Assembly (NCBI RefSeq): GCF_014534685.1
Contig: NZ_JACVVX010000005.1
Span: forward strand, 248,001 to 312,000
Reading direction: 5' to 3'
Length of the DNA stretch: 64,000 nt
Origin: Oryzicola mucosus
GTDB taxonomy: Bacteria; Pseudomonadota; Alphaproteobacteria; Rhizobiales; Rhizobiaceae
Part shown: piece by piece, positions 1 through 9,479 of the stretch
Layout: every line of letters starts with the position of its first letter
Position numbering within the stretch: position 1 is the stretch's first letter
Program-made: the position numbers and the translations under genes
Notes under the pieces: generated by a model
Databases searched by the model: none
Seen by the model: the letters and a program-made list of their open reading frames with translations, nothing else
What the model was told of the DNA's origin: nothing

Positions 1-1947
1 GCCCCGAAAGACGCAAGCGACAGCTACAGCGCTGCCGACATCGAGGTCCTGGAAGGGCTCGAGCCGGTGCGTCGGCGGCCGGGCATGTATATTGGCGGCA
101 CCGACGAAAAGGCGCTGCATCATCTCTTCGCCGAAGTCATCGACAACTCGATGGACGAGGCCGTGGCCGGCCATGCGACCTTCATTGAGGTGGAACTCGG
201 CGCGGACGGCTTTCTGACGGTCACCGACAACGGTCGTGGCATTCCCGTCGATCCGCATCCGAAGTTCAAGGACAAGTCGGCGCTCGAGGTCATCATGACC
301 ACGCTGCACGCTGGCGGCAAGTTCGACTCCAAGGTCTATGAGACCTCCGGCGGTCTGCACGGCGTCGGCGTGTCGGTGGTCAACGCGCTGTCCGACGTGC
401 TCGAAGTAGAGGTGGCACGCGGCCGCCAGCTCTATCGCCAGCGTTTTTCGCGCGGCGTACCTCAGGGTGGGCTGGAAAAGCTCGGCGAAGTGCACAACCG
501 GCGCGGCACCAAGGTGCGTTTCCATCCGGATGCGGAGATTTTCGGTAAAACGGCGCATTTCGAGCCGGCTCGCATCTACAAGATGGCGCGGTCCAAGGCC
601 TATCTGTTCGGCGGCGTGGAAATCCGCTTCAGCTGCTCGCCATCGCTGATCGGCGAAAAGGACACGACGCCGGAAAAGGCCGTCTTCCATTTCCCAGGCG
701 GCTTGAAGGACTATCTCGCGGCCTCGCTCGGCGACGAGATGCAGGTTACGCGCGAAATCTTCGCCGGCAAGAGCGAGAAGCAGGGCGGCCACGGCTCGCT
801 TGAATGGGCGGTCACCTGGTATGGCGGCGACGGGTTCGTCAACTCCTACTGCAACACCATTCCGACCGGCGACGGCGGCACGCATGAGACCGGCTTTCGC
901 AATGTGCTGACGCGCGGGCTTAAGGCCTATGCGGAGCTTGTCGGCAACAAGCGCGCGTCCATCATCACCAGCGAAGACGTGATGATTTCCGGTGCCGGCA
1001 TGTTGTCGGTGTTTATCCGCGAGCCGGAATTCGTTGGCCAGACCAAGGACAGGCTCGCTACGATCGAGGCGATGCGCATCGTGGAAACCGCGATCCGCGA
1101 CCCGTTCGACCATTGGCTCGCCGACAATCCGCAGGAAGCATCCAAGCTTCTGGAGTGGGTCATCGCGCGCGGCGACGAACGCCTGCGCCGCCGGCAGGAA
1201 AAGGAAGTGTCGCGCAAGAGCGCGGTGCGCAAGCTGCGCCTTCCCGGCAAGCTGGCGGACTGCACGCAGAACGCAGCGGCGGGCGCAGAACTTTTCATCG
1301 TCGAGGGCGATTCGGCAGGCGGATCGGCCAAGCAGGCGCGCGACCGAGCCAAGCAGGCGGTCCTGCCGCTGCGCGGCAAAATCCTCAACGTCGCCAGCGC
1401 CGGTCACGACAAGCTGACCGCCAACCAGCAGATCGCCGACCTGATCCAGGCGCTGGGCTGCGGCACGCGCTCGAAATATCGCGACGAGGATCTGCGCTAC
1501 GACCGCGTGATCATCATGACCGACGCCGATGTCGACGGCGCGCATATCGCGTCGCTGCTGATCACCTTCTTTTATCAGGAGATGCCGCAGCTCATCCGTG
1601 GCGGGCATCTCTACATGGCCGTGCCGCCGCTCTATCGGCTCAGCCAGGGCGGCAAGACGCTTTATGCGCGCAACGATGCGCATAAGGACGAATTGCTGCG
1701 CACCGAATTCACCGGGCGCGGCAAGATCGAGATCGGCCGCTTCAAGGGCTTGGGCGAGATGATGGCGGCGCAGCTCAAGGAAACCACCATGGACCCGAAG
1801 AAGCGCACGCTTCTGCAAGTCGCGGTGGACGAGGCCAATGTCGAGGGCACCAAGGCGTCCGTCGACGCGCTGATGGGCACCAAGCCGGAAGCGCGCTTCC
1901 GCTTCTTGCAGGAACGTGCCGAATTCGCCGAAGAGCTCGATATCTGA
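1..1947 (+). CDS. parE: DNA topoisomerase IV subunit B (ParE), 5' end outside window
   Basis: ATPase subunit of topoisomerase IV, which with ParC decatenates daughter chromosomes. The reading frame is open from base 1 without a start, so the gene begins upstream; 648 residues are visible. Seen: the GHKL ATP-binding motifs (a DNSMDEA helix, DNGRGIP, then GGLHGVG), the transducer domain, and the Toprim signature EGDSAGGSA followed by TDADVDGAHI with its metal-binding Asp pair. The C-terminus GRFKGLGEMMAAQLKETTM is typical of ParE/GyrB. It lacks the long insertion seen in many proteobacterial GyrB proteins and has the SKYRDEDLRYDRV spacing of ParE, so ParE is preferred over GyrB. A short hairpin with a T-run follows the stop at once. 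Confidence 0.93.
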   Translation, partial: APKDASDSYSAADIEVLEGLEPVRRRPGMYIGGTDEKALHHLFAEVIDNSMDEAVAGHATFIEVELGADGFLTVTDNGRGIPVDPHPKFKDKSALEVIMTTLHAGGKFDSKVYETSGGLHGVGVSVVNALSDVLEVEVARGRQLYRQRFSRGVPQGGLEKLGEVHNRRGTKVRFHPDAEIFGKTAHFEPARIYKMARSKAYLFGGVEIRFSCSPSLIGEKDTTPEKAVFHFPGGLKDYLAASLGDEMQVTREIFAGKSEKQGGHGSLEWAVTWYGGDGFVNSYCNTIPTGDGGTHETGFRNVLTRGLKAYAELVGNKRASIITSEDVMISGAGMLSVFIREPEFVGQTKDRLATIEAMRIVETAIRDPFDHWLADNPQEASKLLEWVIARGDERLRRRQEKEVSRKSAVRKLRLPGKLADCTQNAAAGAELFIVEGDSAGGSAKQARDRAKQAVLPLRGKILNVASAGHDKLTANQQIADLIQALGCGTRSKYRDEDLRYDRVIIMTDADVDGAHIASLLITFFYQEMPQLIRGGHLYMAVPPLYRLSQGGKTLYARNDAHKDELLRTEFTGRGKIEIGRFKGLGEMMAAQLKETTMDPKKRTLLQVAVDEANVEGTKASVDALMGTKPEARFRFLQERAEFAEELDI

Positions 1948-1969
1948 CAAAGCGCCGCTTTGCTGTTTT
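1948..1969 (+). terminator. Candidate terminator after parE
   Basis: CAAAGC-GCC-GCTTTG forms a 6 bp stem with a 3 nt loop directly after the parE stop, followed three bases later by TTTT. The stem is short, so this is moderate support only. Confidence 0.45.
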
Positions 1970-2079
1970 ACGGCAAATAGAGATTTTACCGTGACGACAA
2001 ACGTCAGTTGCGGGAAAGCAAGAATTCGGCATACTTCCAACCGTCCGCAGAAATAGCTGGGATGGGTGGGGAATTCGTC

Positions 2080-2640
2080 ATGTCGGTTGCCAGCGAAGGG
2101 TACAAAAAGGCCAGGATGGGCGCGGTTGTTGCCGTCCTGATCCTCATCGCCGGGCTGTTTGCCATGTTCAGCCCCGCCGAAGCTCTTCGTTTTCTGGTCA
2201 TTGCCGGTGGCGGACTGCTCGTCATCGACGGCATCATGGGTCTCACCACACAACGCCTGAGCGGGCCAATGGACGGCAGGCTGATCATCAGCCTCGCGCG
2301 CAACGGCCTGTCGATTCTCGCCGGTCTCCTGATCCTGGCCGGCGTGCTCTGGAATCTCTTCGAATCAAGCCTTCTCAGCCGCTTCGTCGGCGTGCTTCTC
2401 GTTCTGATCGGCTTCGCCGAACTGATTTCCGGCATCGTCGGGCGCGGCAGCAAGCCCATCGGCTTTTTCGCACTGTTGCTCAGCGCCATGGCCTATCTCG
2501 TGGCCGGTTTCGCGTTGATTTTTGTGCAGATCAGCAGCGCAGTGTTTTTAGTCAAACTGCTTGCGGCCGCAGCGATCGTCTATGCGGCGGCGCATCTCTA
2601 CCGGTCGTGGCGCGCCTACGGTGCCTATTCGCCGCAGTAG
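2080..2640 (+). CDS. HdeD/DUF308-like small membrane protein
   Basis: A 186-residue, strongly hydrophobic protein with about six membrane segments. They come in pairs separated by short polar loops such as SLARNG and GRGSKPIG, the layout of the DUF308/HdeD family. HdeD is linked to acid stress in enterobacteria; the role here is unknown. ATG 2080 was chosen because GGTGGGGA sits about 8 bases upstream; ATG 2062 and TTG 2008 are in frame but lack a clear ribosome site and would add a polar N-terminus. The gene stands alone between parE and metH and is closed by a strong terminator. Confidence 0.7.
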   Translation: MSVASEGYKKARMGAVVAVLILIAGLFAMFSPAEALRFLVIAGGGLLVIDGIMGLTTQRLSGPMDGRLIISLARNGLSILAGLLILAGVLWNLFESSLLSRFVGVLLVLIGFAELISGIVGRGSKPIGFFALLLSAMAYLVAGFALIFVQISSAVFLVKLLAAAAIVYAAAHLYRSWRAYGAYSPQ

Positions 2641-2669
2641 ACGCATCTCTCCATCTCGAATTTTGTGAG

Positions 2670-2702
2670 GCCTGTCTGCTCCCGACCGCAGGCAGGCTTT
2701 TT
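2670..2702 (+). terminator. Rho-independent terminator after the HdeD-like gene
   Basis: GCCTGTCTGC and GCAGGCAGGC form a 10 bp stem (one G:U pair) around an 8 nt loop and are followed by TTTTT. It separates the membrane protein gene from the metH promoter. Confidence 0.8.
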
Positions 2703-2732
2703 GTTATTCAGCGACCGAGCAGCCTTAATATA

Positions 2733-2761
2733 TTGACATAAAGATGTCTTTATGTGATGTC
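2733..2761 (+). promoter_or_regulatory. metH promoter with operator dyad (candidate SahR/ArsR-type site)
   Basis: ACATAAAGA (2736-2744) and TCTTTATGT (2747-2755) are perfect 9 bp inverted arms separated by TG. The dyad overlaps a perfect -35 hexamer TTGACA at 2733-2738; the best-spaced -10 (2756-2761) is weak. Proteobacterial metH and ahcY genes are often controlled by the ArsR-family regulator SahR, which binds AT-rich dyads of this kind. Assigning this site to SahR is inference, since no such regulator gene is in the window. Confidence 0.6.
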
Positions 2762-2788
2762 CGAGACTTGTCGTGGAAAGGTCTGCAA

Positions 2789-5700
2789 GTGTCGCAAATG
2801 AATACGTCGCTCGACAATCTGTTCGGACCGGAAGCCGCCAGGCCGGACGGCTCGGAGGTTCTTGCCGCCCTGCAGGCCGCCGCGCGCGAGCGTATTTTGA
2901 TCCTCGACGGCGCCATGGGCACGCAGATCCAGGGCCTGGGTTTCCACGAGGACCATTTTCGCGGCGACAAGTTCGTCGGCTGCGCTTGTCATCAGCAAGG
3001 CAACAACGATCTTCTCATCCTGTCGCAGCCAGCGGCAATCGAAGAGATTCATTACAAATATGCCATTGCCGGCGCCGATATCATCGAGACCAACACCTTC
3101 TCTTCCACCTCCATCGCCCAGGCCGACTACGGCATGGAGGACATGGTCTACGAGCTCAACCGAGACGGCGCGAGGCTGGTGCGGCGCGCCATCATCCGGG
3201 CGCAGCAGGAGGACGGCAAGCGCCGCTTCGTAGCCGGCGCGCTCGGGCCGACGAACCGCACGGCCTCCATCTCGCCTGATGTGAACAATCCCGGCTATCG
3301 CGCTGTCAGCTTTGACGATTTGCGCATCGCCTATGGCGAACAGCTGCGCGGGTTGATCGACGGCGGCGCCGACATCATCCTGATCGAGACGATCTTCGAC
3401 ACGCTCAACGCCAAGGCGGCGATCTTTGCCTGCAACGAGATTTTCATCGAGAAGGGCGTGCACCTGCCGGTGATGATTTCGGGCACGATCACGGACCTTT
3501 CCGGCCGCACCCTGTCGGGCCAGACGCCGACGGCGTTCTGGCATTCCGTGCGCCATGCAAGCCCCTTCACCATCGGCCTCAATTGCGCGCTGGGTGCGAA
3601 CGCCATGCGCGCGCATCTGTCCGAACTGTCGGATGTCGCCGACACCTTCGTCTGCGCCTATCCGAATGCCGGCCTGCCCAACGAGTTCGGCCAGTATGAC
3701 GAAAGCCCGGAATTCATGGCGGAGCAGATCGAGGAGTTCGCCCGCGAAGGTCTCGTCAACATCGTCGGCGGCTGCTGCGGTTCGACGCCGGAGCATATCC
3801 GCGCCATCGCCGAAGCCGTCGCCAAATATCCGCCGCGCCAGATCCCGGAGCATCAGCCGCTGATGAAGCTTTCGGGGTTGGAGCCGTTCGTGCTGACGGA
3901 GGAAATTCCCTTCGTGAATGTCGGCGAGCGCACCAACGTCACCGGCTCGGCCAAGTTCCGCAAGCTGATCACGGCGGGCGATTTTGCCGCCGCGCTCGAC
4001 ATTGCGCGCGACCAGGTCGCCAATGGCGCGCAGATCATCGACATCAACATGGACGAAGGCCTGATCGACTCGCAACGGGCGATGGTCGAGTACCTCAATC
4101 TGATCGCCGCGGAACCCGATATCGCGCGTGTTCCGGTCATGATCGACAGTTCGAAGTGGGACATCATCGAGGCCGGCCTGAAATGCGTTCAGGGCAAACC
4201 GCTGGTCAACTCGATCTCGATGAAAGAGGGCGAGGAAGCCTTCCTGCATCACGCCCGGCTGTGCCGCGCCTATGGCGCTGCTGTCGTCGTCATGGCCTTC
4301 GACGAGCAGGGTCAGGCCGATACGTTCGAGCGCAAGGTTGAAATCTGCGCCCGCGCCTACAAGCTGCTCACCGAACAGGCTGGCTTTCCGCCTGAGGATA
4401 TCGTCTTCGACCCCAATGTCTTCGCGGTCGCCACAGGCATCGAAGAGCACAATGGCTATGGCGTGGCCTTCATCGAGGCGACGCGCGAGATTACCCGCAC
4501 CCTGCCCCATGTGCATATTTCCGGCGGCGTCTCCAACCTGTCCTTCTCGTTCCGCGGCAATGAGCCGGTGCGCGAGGCCATGCATGCCGTGTTCCTCTAC
4601 CACGCCATCCAGGCCGGCATGGACATGGGCATCGTCAATGCGGGCCAGCTCGCCGTTTATGAGTCGATAGAGCCGGAGCTGAAGGAGGCTTGCGAGGACG
4701 TGGTTCTGAACCGCCGCCCCGATGCGACCGAGCGGCTGCTGGAACTGGCGGAACGCTTCAAGGGCCAGGCCGGCAAGGAAGCCAAGGAACGCGATCTGAA
4801 ATGGCGCGAATGGGACGTTTCCAAGCGTCTGGAGCATGCGCTGGTCAACGGCATCACCGAGTTCATCGACGCCGATACCGAGGAAGCGAGGATCGGCTCG
4901 GAGCGTCCGCTGCATGTCATCGAGGGTCCGCTGATGGCCGGGATGAACGTGGTCGGCGACCTGTTCGGTTCGGGCAAGATGTTCCTGCCGCAGGTGGTGA
5001 AATCCGCCCGGGTCATGAAGCAGGCGGTGGCGCATCTCCTGCCCTACATGGAGGCTGAGAAGCTCGCCAATGCGGCGGCAGGCATCGACAATGGCGAGCG
5101 CAAGACCGCCGGCAAGATCCTGATGGCGACGGTGAAGGGCGATGTGCATGATATCGGCAAGAACATCGTCGGAGTCGTGCTGGCCTGCAACAACTACGAC
5201 ATCATCGACCTTGGCGTCATGGTCCCGGCCACCAAGATTTTGCAGACCGCACGCGAGCAGAATGTCGACATCATCGGCCTGTCCGGCCTGATCACGCCCT
5301 CGCTCGACGAAATGGCGCATGTGGCAGCCGAAATGGAGCGCGAGGGCTTCGACATCCCGCTGCTGATCGGCGGGGCGACGACCAGCCGGGTGCATACGGC
5401 GGTAAAAATCCATCCGCGCTATCACAGCGGCCAGGCGGTCTACGTGACCGACGCGAGCCGCGCCGTCGGCGTGGTGTCGAGCCTGCTGTCGAAGGACGCG
5501 AGGGCCGGTTATGTCGATACCGTCCGGGCCGAATACCGCAAGGTAGCCGACGCCCATGCGCGGTCGGAGGCGGACAAGCAGCGCTTGCCGCTGGCCAAGG
5601 CGCGCGCCAATGCGCACAAGATCGACTGGTCGGCCTACCAGCCGCCGAAGCCGAGCTTTTTGGACACCAGGGTGTTCGAGGGCTGGGATCTCGCCGAACT

Positions 5701-6586
5701 CGCCCGCTATATCGACTGGACGCCGTTCTTCCAGACCTGGGAGATGAAGGGCCGCTATCCCAAAATTCTCGAGGACGAGACGCAAGGGGCTGCCGCGCGC
5801 CAGCTTTTCGAAGACGCTCAGGCGATGCTGAAGAAGATCATCGACGAGAAATGGTTCGCGCCCAAGGCGGTGATCGGTTTCTGGCCGGCCAATGCGGTGG
5901 GCGATGACATCAGGCTGTTCACGGATGAAAACCGCACCGACGAGTTGGCGACCTTCTTCACGCTGCGCCAGCAACTGACCAAGCGCGACGGCAAGCCGAA
6001 CATCGCCCTGTCGGATTTCGTCGCGCCGGACGACAGCGGCAAGCCGGACTATCTTGGCGCTTTCGTGGTGACTGCCGGCATCGAGGAAGTGGCTATCGCC
6101 GAGCGCTTCGAGCGCGCCAACGACGATTATTCGTCGATCATGGTCAAGGCGCTTGCCGACCGCTTCGCCGAAGCCTTTGCCGAGCGCATGCATGAATGCG
6201 TCCGCAGGGACTACTGGGGCTATGCAACAGACGAGACGTTCGCACCGGAAGAGTTGATCGGCGAGCCATATCAGGGCATCCGCCCTGCTCCCGGCTATCC
6301 GGCGCAGCCCGACCACACCGAAAAGACGACTTTGTTCCGTCTGCTCGATGCCGAAAAGAATGCCGGCGTGACGCTGACCGAAAGCTTCGCCATGTGGCCG
6401 GGCTCTTCGGTGTCGGGGCTCTATTTCTCCCAGCCGGAAAGCTACTATTTCGGTGTGGCCAAGGTGGAGCGCGATCAGGTCGAGGACTATGCACGCCGCA
6501 AGGGCATGAGCGTCGAAGAGACGGAGCGCTGGCTTGCGCCGATCCTGAATTATGTCCCCGCGCCCTTGGCGGAAGCGGCGGAATAA
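2789..6586 (+). CDS. metH: Cobalamin-dependent methionine synthase
   Basis: Transfers the methyl group of 5-methyl-tetrahydrofolate to homocysteine through methylcobalamin (cytoplasm, last step of methionine synthesis). The 1265 residues show the full four-module layout. The homocysteine domain carries zinc cysteines Cys266, Cys329 and Cys330 (GLNCALG; GGCCGST). The pterin-binding domain follows with NVGERTN. The cobalamin domain has DVHDIG with the cobalt-binding His787. The C-terminal AdoMet reactivation domain contains RPAPGYP. GTG 2789 is chosen because GGAAAGG lies 8 bases upstream. ATG 2798 is possible, while ATG 2744 lies inside the operator dyad and is probably not used. A linked metF is absent. 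Confidence 0.95.
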   Translation: MSQMNTSLDNLFGPEAARPDGSEVLAALQAAARERILILDGAMGTQIQGLGFHEDHFRGDKFVGCACHQQGNNDLLILSQPAAIEEIHYKYAIAGADIIETNTFSSTSIAQADYGMEDMVYELNRDGARLVRRAIIRAQQEDGKRRFVAGALGPTNRTASISPDVNNPGYRAVSFDDLRIAYGEQLRGLIDGGADIILIETIFDTLNAKAAIFACNEIFIEKGVHLPVMISGTITDLSGRTLSGQTPTAFWHSVRHASPFTIGLNCALGANAMRAHLSELSDVADTFVCAYPNAGLPNEFGQYDESPEFMAEQIEEFAREGLVNIVGGCCGSTPEHIRAIAEAVAKYPPRQIPEHQPLMKLSGLEPFVLTEEIPFVNVGERTNVTGSAKFRKLITAGDFAAALDIARDQVANGAQIIDINMDEGLIDSQRAMVEYLNLIAAEPDIARVPVMIDSSKWDIIEAGLKCVQGKPLVNSISMKEGEEAFLHHARLCRAYGAAVVVMAFDEQGQADTFERKVEICARAYKLLTEQAGFPPEDIVFDPNVFAVATGIEEHNGYGVAFIEATREITRTLPHVHISGGVSNLSFSFRGNEPVREAMHAVFLYHAIQAGMDMGIVNAGQLAVYESIEPELKEACEDVVLNRRPDATERLLELAERFKGQAGKEAKERDLKWREWDVSKRLEHALVNGITEFIDADTEEARIGSERPLHVIEGPLMAGMNVVGDLFGSGKMFLPQVVKSARVMKQAVAHLLPYMEAEKLANAAAGIDNGERKTAGKILMATVKGDVHDIGKNIVGVVLACNNYDIIDLGVMVPATKILQTAREQNVDIIGLSGLITPSLDEMAHVAAEMEREGFDIPLLIGGATTSRVHTAVKIHPRYHSGQAVYVTDASRAVGVVSSLLSKDARAGYVDTVRAEYRKVADAHARSEADKQRLPLAKARANAHKIDWSAYQPPKPSFLDTRVFEGWDLAELARYIDWTPFFQTWEMKGRYPKILEDETQGAAARQLFEDAQAMLKKIIDEKWFAPKAVIGFWPANAVGDDIRLFTDENRTDELATFFTLRQQLTKRDGKPNIALSDFVAPDDSGKPDYLGAFVVTAGIEEVAIAERFERANDDYSSIMVKALADRFAEAFAERMHECVRRDYWGYATDETFAPEELIGEPYQGIRPAPGYPAQPDHTEKTTLFRLLDAEKNAGVTLTESFAMWPGSSVSGLYFSQPESYYFGVAKVERDQVEDYARRKGMSVEETERWLAPILNYVPAPLAEAAE

Positions 6587-6591
6587 GGCTT

Positions 6592-6623
6592 CCGAGCGGG
6601 CAGGATTTTGCCAACCCGCTCGG
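6592..6623. terminator. Hairpin between convergent metH and znuA
   Basis: CCGAGCGGG and CCCGCTCGG are perfect 9 bp arms, with an inner GGCA/TGCC pairing that narrows the loop. There is no T-tract on either side. It lies just after the metH stop and 11 bases beyond the znuA stop, so it may act as a two-way 3' end. Confidence 0.5.
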
Positions 6624-6634
6624 GTGCCGCTGGC

Positions 6635-7609
6635 TTAGCCGCCCAGAACCGCCGCCTTTATCGTGGCGATGTTGTGCCGCATCATGTCGATATAGGTTGA
6701 GGCAGGACCGTCGGCCGTGGACAGCGAATCCGAATAGAGCGTGCCGCCAACGCGAATGCCGGTTTCGGCCGAAATCTGTTCGATCAGGCGCGGATTGCTG
6801 ATGTTTTCCAGAAAGATCGCGGATGCCTTGTCCTCACGCACCTGCTTGATCAGCGCTGCGACATCGGCGGCCGAGGCTTCCGAATCGGTCGACACACCCT
6901 CCGGCGCAAGGAACTCGATGCCGTATTCATGCTCGAAATAACCGAAGGCATCGTGTGAAGTGATCGTCACGCGCTTGTCCTCGGGGATGGAGGCGACCGC
7001 GTCCTTGACCTCCTGGTCGAGCGCCTTCAGCTTCTCGGTATAGGAGGCCGCGTTGGCGCGATAGGTGTCGCACCCCGCCGCATCCGCTGCGCAGAAGGCG
7101 TCGGCGATGTTCTTCACATAGACTTCCGCATTGGAGACGGATTGCCAGGCATGCGGGTCAAATTCGACGTGGTGATGGTGGCCTTCCTCCTCGTCGGCAT
7201 GGTCTTCATGCGCGTGGTCGCCCTCGCTTTCCTCCTCATGCGGATGGGCTTCCTCGCTCAGCTTCAGCACTTCGGCGCCCTTCGTGGCTTCGACGACCGG
7301 CGCCTTGGTGCCGCTGGCGTCAACAAGCCGCTGAAGAAAGCCCTCGAACTGCAGGCCGTTGACCAGGATCACATCGGCGGACGCCATGCCCACCGCATCG
7401 GCAGGACGCGGTTCGTAGACATGCGCGTCTCCGTCCGGCCCCACCAGCGTGGTGATTGCAACCCGGTCGCCGCCGACATTGGCAGCAAAGTCGGACAGGA
7501 TGGAAAAGGTCGAAACGACCTTGAGCTGTTCGGCAAGGGCGTGGCCGACCGTCATTGGAGTTAATGTTATAACGGTCGTCAGAAGGGCGAGGCGTAATTG
7601 GGTCAGCAT
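6635..7609 (-). CDS. znuA: Zinc ABC transporter substrate-binding protein (ZnuA/AztC-like)
   Basis: Periplasmic metal-binding lipocalin-like half of a zinc importer (cluster A-I/ZnuA superfamily), 324 residues. An N-terminal signal peptide ends near GHALA. Expected zinc ligands are visible as the His in GDAHVYEP, the His in DPHAW, the His in TSHDAFGYF and the Asp in YSDSLS. Between the first two lies a flexible loop very rich in His, Asp and Glu, a hallmark of zinc-specific members and unlike manganese binders. The ribosome site AAAGGAG is 7 bases before ATG 7609. It is the last gene of a three-gene operon and 40 bases after the permease. A Zur-like GTTATAAC core falls within its signal-peptide codons. 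Confidence 0.88.
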   Translation of the reverse strand: MLTQLRLALLTTVITLTPMTVGHALAEQLKVVSTFSILSDFAANVGGDRVAITTLVGPDGDAHVYEPRPADAVGMASADVILVNGLQFEGFLQRLVDASGTKAPVVEATKGAEVLKLSEEAHPHEEESEGDHAHEDHADEEEGHHHHVEFDPHAWQSVSNAEVYVKNIADAFCAADAAGCDTYRANAASYTEKLKALDQEVKDAVASIPEDKRVTITSHDAFGYFEHEYGIEFLAPEGVSTDSEASAADVAALIKQVREDKASAIFLENISNPRLIEQISAETGIRVGGTLYSDSLSTADGPASTYIDMMRHNIATIKAAVLGG

Positions 7610-7649
7610 GCCGATCTCCTTTGGTTGCGATGGTGGATATGAAGCGGCG

Positions 7650-8525
7650 TCAGGCCGTTCGATGGCGATAGCGGCGCATTCGGTCCTGGACGACGCCGCG
7701 CGTGCCGAAAATCATGGACAGCAGATAGGCGACACCCGCTGACAGGATGATGGCCGGACCTGACGGTAGGGACAGGTGATAGGACAAGAGCAGGCCTACG
7801 ACGCTGGCGGCCATGCCGATCGCTGTGGCGACAAGGCACATGGTGCCGACCCGGCTGCACCAGAAGCGGGCGGCGGCGGCGGGAAGCATCATCAGCCCTA
7901 CCGACAGGAGCGTGCCAAGCGCCTGGAACCCGCCGACGAGGTTGAGAACCACCAGCCCGAGAAACACGAAGTGGACAGGCGTTCCCAGCCTGGACACCGA
8001 GCGCAGAAACAACGGGTCCATGCATTCCGCGACCAGCGCGCGCCAGAAGATCGCAAGCAGGACCAAGGTGATCCCGCAGATCAGCGCGATAAGCGTCAGC
8101 GCATCGTTGTTGAGCGCAAGCACGGTGCCGAACAGCACATGCATCAGGTCGACATTCGAGCCGCGGATCGAGACGATCAGCACGCCGAGCGCCAAGGAAA
8201 TCAGATAGAAGGCCGCCATCGAAGCGTCCTCCTTCTGGATCGTCAGGCGAGACACCGCCCCCGCCCCCAAAGCGACCACCACGCCTGCGATCAGCCCGCC
8301 AATCGTCATCGGAACGATCTGAAGGCCGTAAAACAGGAAGCCGACTGCCGCGCCCGGCAATATGGCATGCGCCATCGCATCGCCGGTCAGGCTCATGCGG
8401 CGGAGCATCAGGAACACGCCCATCGGGCATGAACTCAGGCACAACAGCAAGGCTCCGAAAAGCGCGCGCTGCATGAAGCCGAAATCGATGAACGGCGCGA
8501 ACAGGAAATCATGAACCGTGCCCAT
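7650..8525 (-). CDS. znuB: Zinc ABC transporter permease (ABC-3 family)
   Basis: Inner-membrane permease of the zinc importer, 291 residues with about eight or nine membrane helices. It has the ABC-3 family signature region LTGDAMAHAILPGAAVGF, which contacts the ATPase, and the conserved SVGLMMLPAAAARFW segment. ATG 8525 shares its A with the TGA stop of the upstream ATPase gene (TGATG), so the two are probably translationally coupled; a GTG one codon earlier is less likely. Manganese and iron permeases of this family look similar, so the zinc assignment rests on the His-rich partner proteins. Confidence 0.88.
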   Translation of the reverse strand: MGTVHDFLFAPFIDFGFMQRALFGALLLCLSSCPMGVFLMLRRMSLTGDAMAHAILPGAAVGFLFYGLQIVPMTIGGLIAGVVVALGAGAVSRLTIQKEDASMAAFYLISLALGVLIVSIRGSNVDLMHVLFGTVLALNNDALTLIALICGITLVLLAIFWRALVAECMDPLFLRSVSRLGTPVHFVFLGLVVLNLVGGFQALGTLLSVGLMMLPAAAARFWCSRVGTMCLVATAIGMAASVVGLLLSYHLSLPSGPAIILSAGVAYLLSMIFGTRGVVQDRMRRYRHRTA

Positions 8526-9349
8526 CACGCGGCACCTTTGTGGTGACGAGCGTGGTCGTGATGGTCATGATCGCCGTGATGGTGATCGCTTTGCGGCGCG
8601 CACCATGGCGCGTTCTCGTCCCAGGCCTCGTGGAACTGGCGCGCGCGCAGCAGATTGCCGGGCGCCAGAACCTTGCTTGTATCGCCCCATGCCACCGGCT
8701 GTCGCGCCAGAAGCAGCGCTTCTGGGAAATGCTCGCGCACCAGCTCAAGATCGTGAACGACGACAAGTATGGTGCGCTTTTCGCCATGCCAGCGCTTGAT
8801 GAGCGCAACAAGGTCCGTGACAGTACGGGAATCGATGGCGTTGAAGGGCTCGTCGAGCAGGATCAGGTCGGCATCCTGCACCAGAACGCGCGCGAACAGC
8901 GCACGCTGCATCTGGCCTCCCGACAGCGTGTCGATGGTGCGGTTGCCAAAGCCTTCGAGGCCAACGCCAGACAGCGCCTTGTCCACCGACGCGCGGTCCT
9001 CGGCGGTATGGCGCCCCAGAAGCCCACGGCGCGGCCAGAGGCCCAGAGACACGAGATCGGTGACCCTGGCCGGAAAGCTTTTGTCGAGTTCGGACTGTTG
9101 CGGCAGATAGGCGATGCGACTTGCCGGGTCGCGCTCGATTGCACCTGCCAAAGGCTTGAGAATGCCGACAATGCCCTTCATCAGCGTTGACTTGCCGGAA
9201 CCGTTGGCGCCGATCACCGCCGTCAGCGAGCCGGCGCGGACGGCACCCGTCAAATGATGGACGGCCGGATGGCTGTGATAGCCAAGCGTCAGGTCGTTGA
9301 AGGTCAGGCAGTTCTGGCTCATCGCGCCACGGCACTCGGTTCGCAACAT
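8525..9349 (-). CDS. znuC: Zinc ABC transporter ATP-binding protein
   Basis: Cytoplasmic ATPase of the zinc importer, about 274 residues. Walker A is GANGSGKST, the ABC signature is LSGGQMQR, Walker B is LILLDEPF, and the switch His is in VVVHDLE. The C-terminal tail is exceptionally rich in His and Asp, a feature of zinc transporter ATPases that may sense or buffer metal. The first gene of the operon. ATG 9349 or the in-frame ATG 9322 (MSQNCLTF) could be the start; neither has a convincing ribosome site. A zinc-type operator dyad lies about 30 bases upstream. Confidence 0.87.
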   Translation of the reverse strand: MLRTECRGAMSQNCLTFNDLTLGYHSHPAVHHLTGAVRAGSLTAVIGANGSGKSTLMKGIVGILKPLAGAIERDPASRIAYLPQQSELDKSFPARVTDLVSLGLWPRRGLLGRHTAEDRASVDKALSGVGLEGFGNRTIDTLSGGQMQRALFARVLVQDADLILLDEPFNAIDSRTVTDLVALIKRWHGEKRTILVVVHDLELVREHFPEALLLARQPVAWGDTSKVLAPGNLLRARQFHEAWDENAPWCAPQSDHHHGDHDHHDHARHHKGAA

Positions 9350-9363
9350 CCCGCTCGCGGGAT
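9348..9363. repeat. Short perfect dyad over the znuC start
   Basis: ATCCCGC-TC-GCGGGAT: 7 bp arms with a 2 base centre, overlapping the ATG at 9349. Too tight for an RNA hairpin without opening two pairs; could be chance in GC-rich DNA. Confidence 0.3.
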
Positions 9364-9380
9364 TTGGCTCTTGCTATGTG

Positions 9381-9392
9381 ATGTTATTACAT
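9381..9392 (-). promoter_or_regulatory. Candidate Zur operator upstream of the zinc importer
   Basis: ATGTTATTACAT is an AT-rich dyad (ATGT/ACAT arms) 32 bases before znuC. Zinc importer operons of alphaproteobacteria are usually repressed by zinc-bound Zur at sites with an ATGTTATAACAT-like core. The match and position support a Zur box; the regulator gene is not in this window. Confidence 0.5.
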
Positions 9393-9428
9393 TTGGCAAG
9401 ATAAAAGTTTAGTCGCGCGCACATAGAC

Positions 9429-9459
9429 ACGCCGCCCAAGGTTATCCGATGGGCGGCGT
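9429..9459 (-). terminator. Hairpin downstream of zntA
   Basis: ACGCCGCCCA and TGGGCGGCGT are perfect 10 bp arms around an 11 nt loop, 21 bases past the zntA stop. There is no U-tract, so it may be a stabilising 3' hairpin rather than a classical terminator. Confidence 0.5.
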
Positions 9460-9479
9460 TCGCATATTATGCAGGGCTG

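Noticed and set aside
2750-6316. 1188-codon open frame antisense to metH
   Set aside because: Mirror of GC-rich metH codons; composition is rich in Arg, His, Asp and Leu without any domain.
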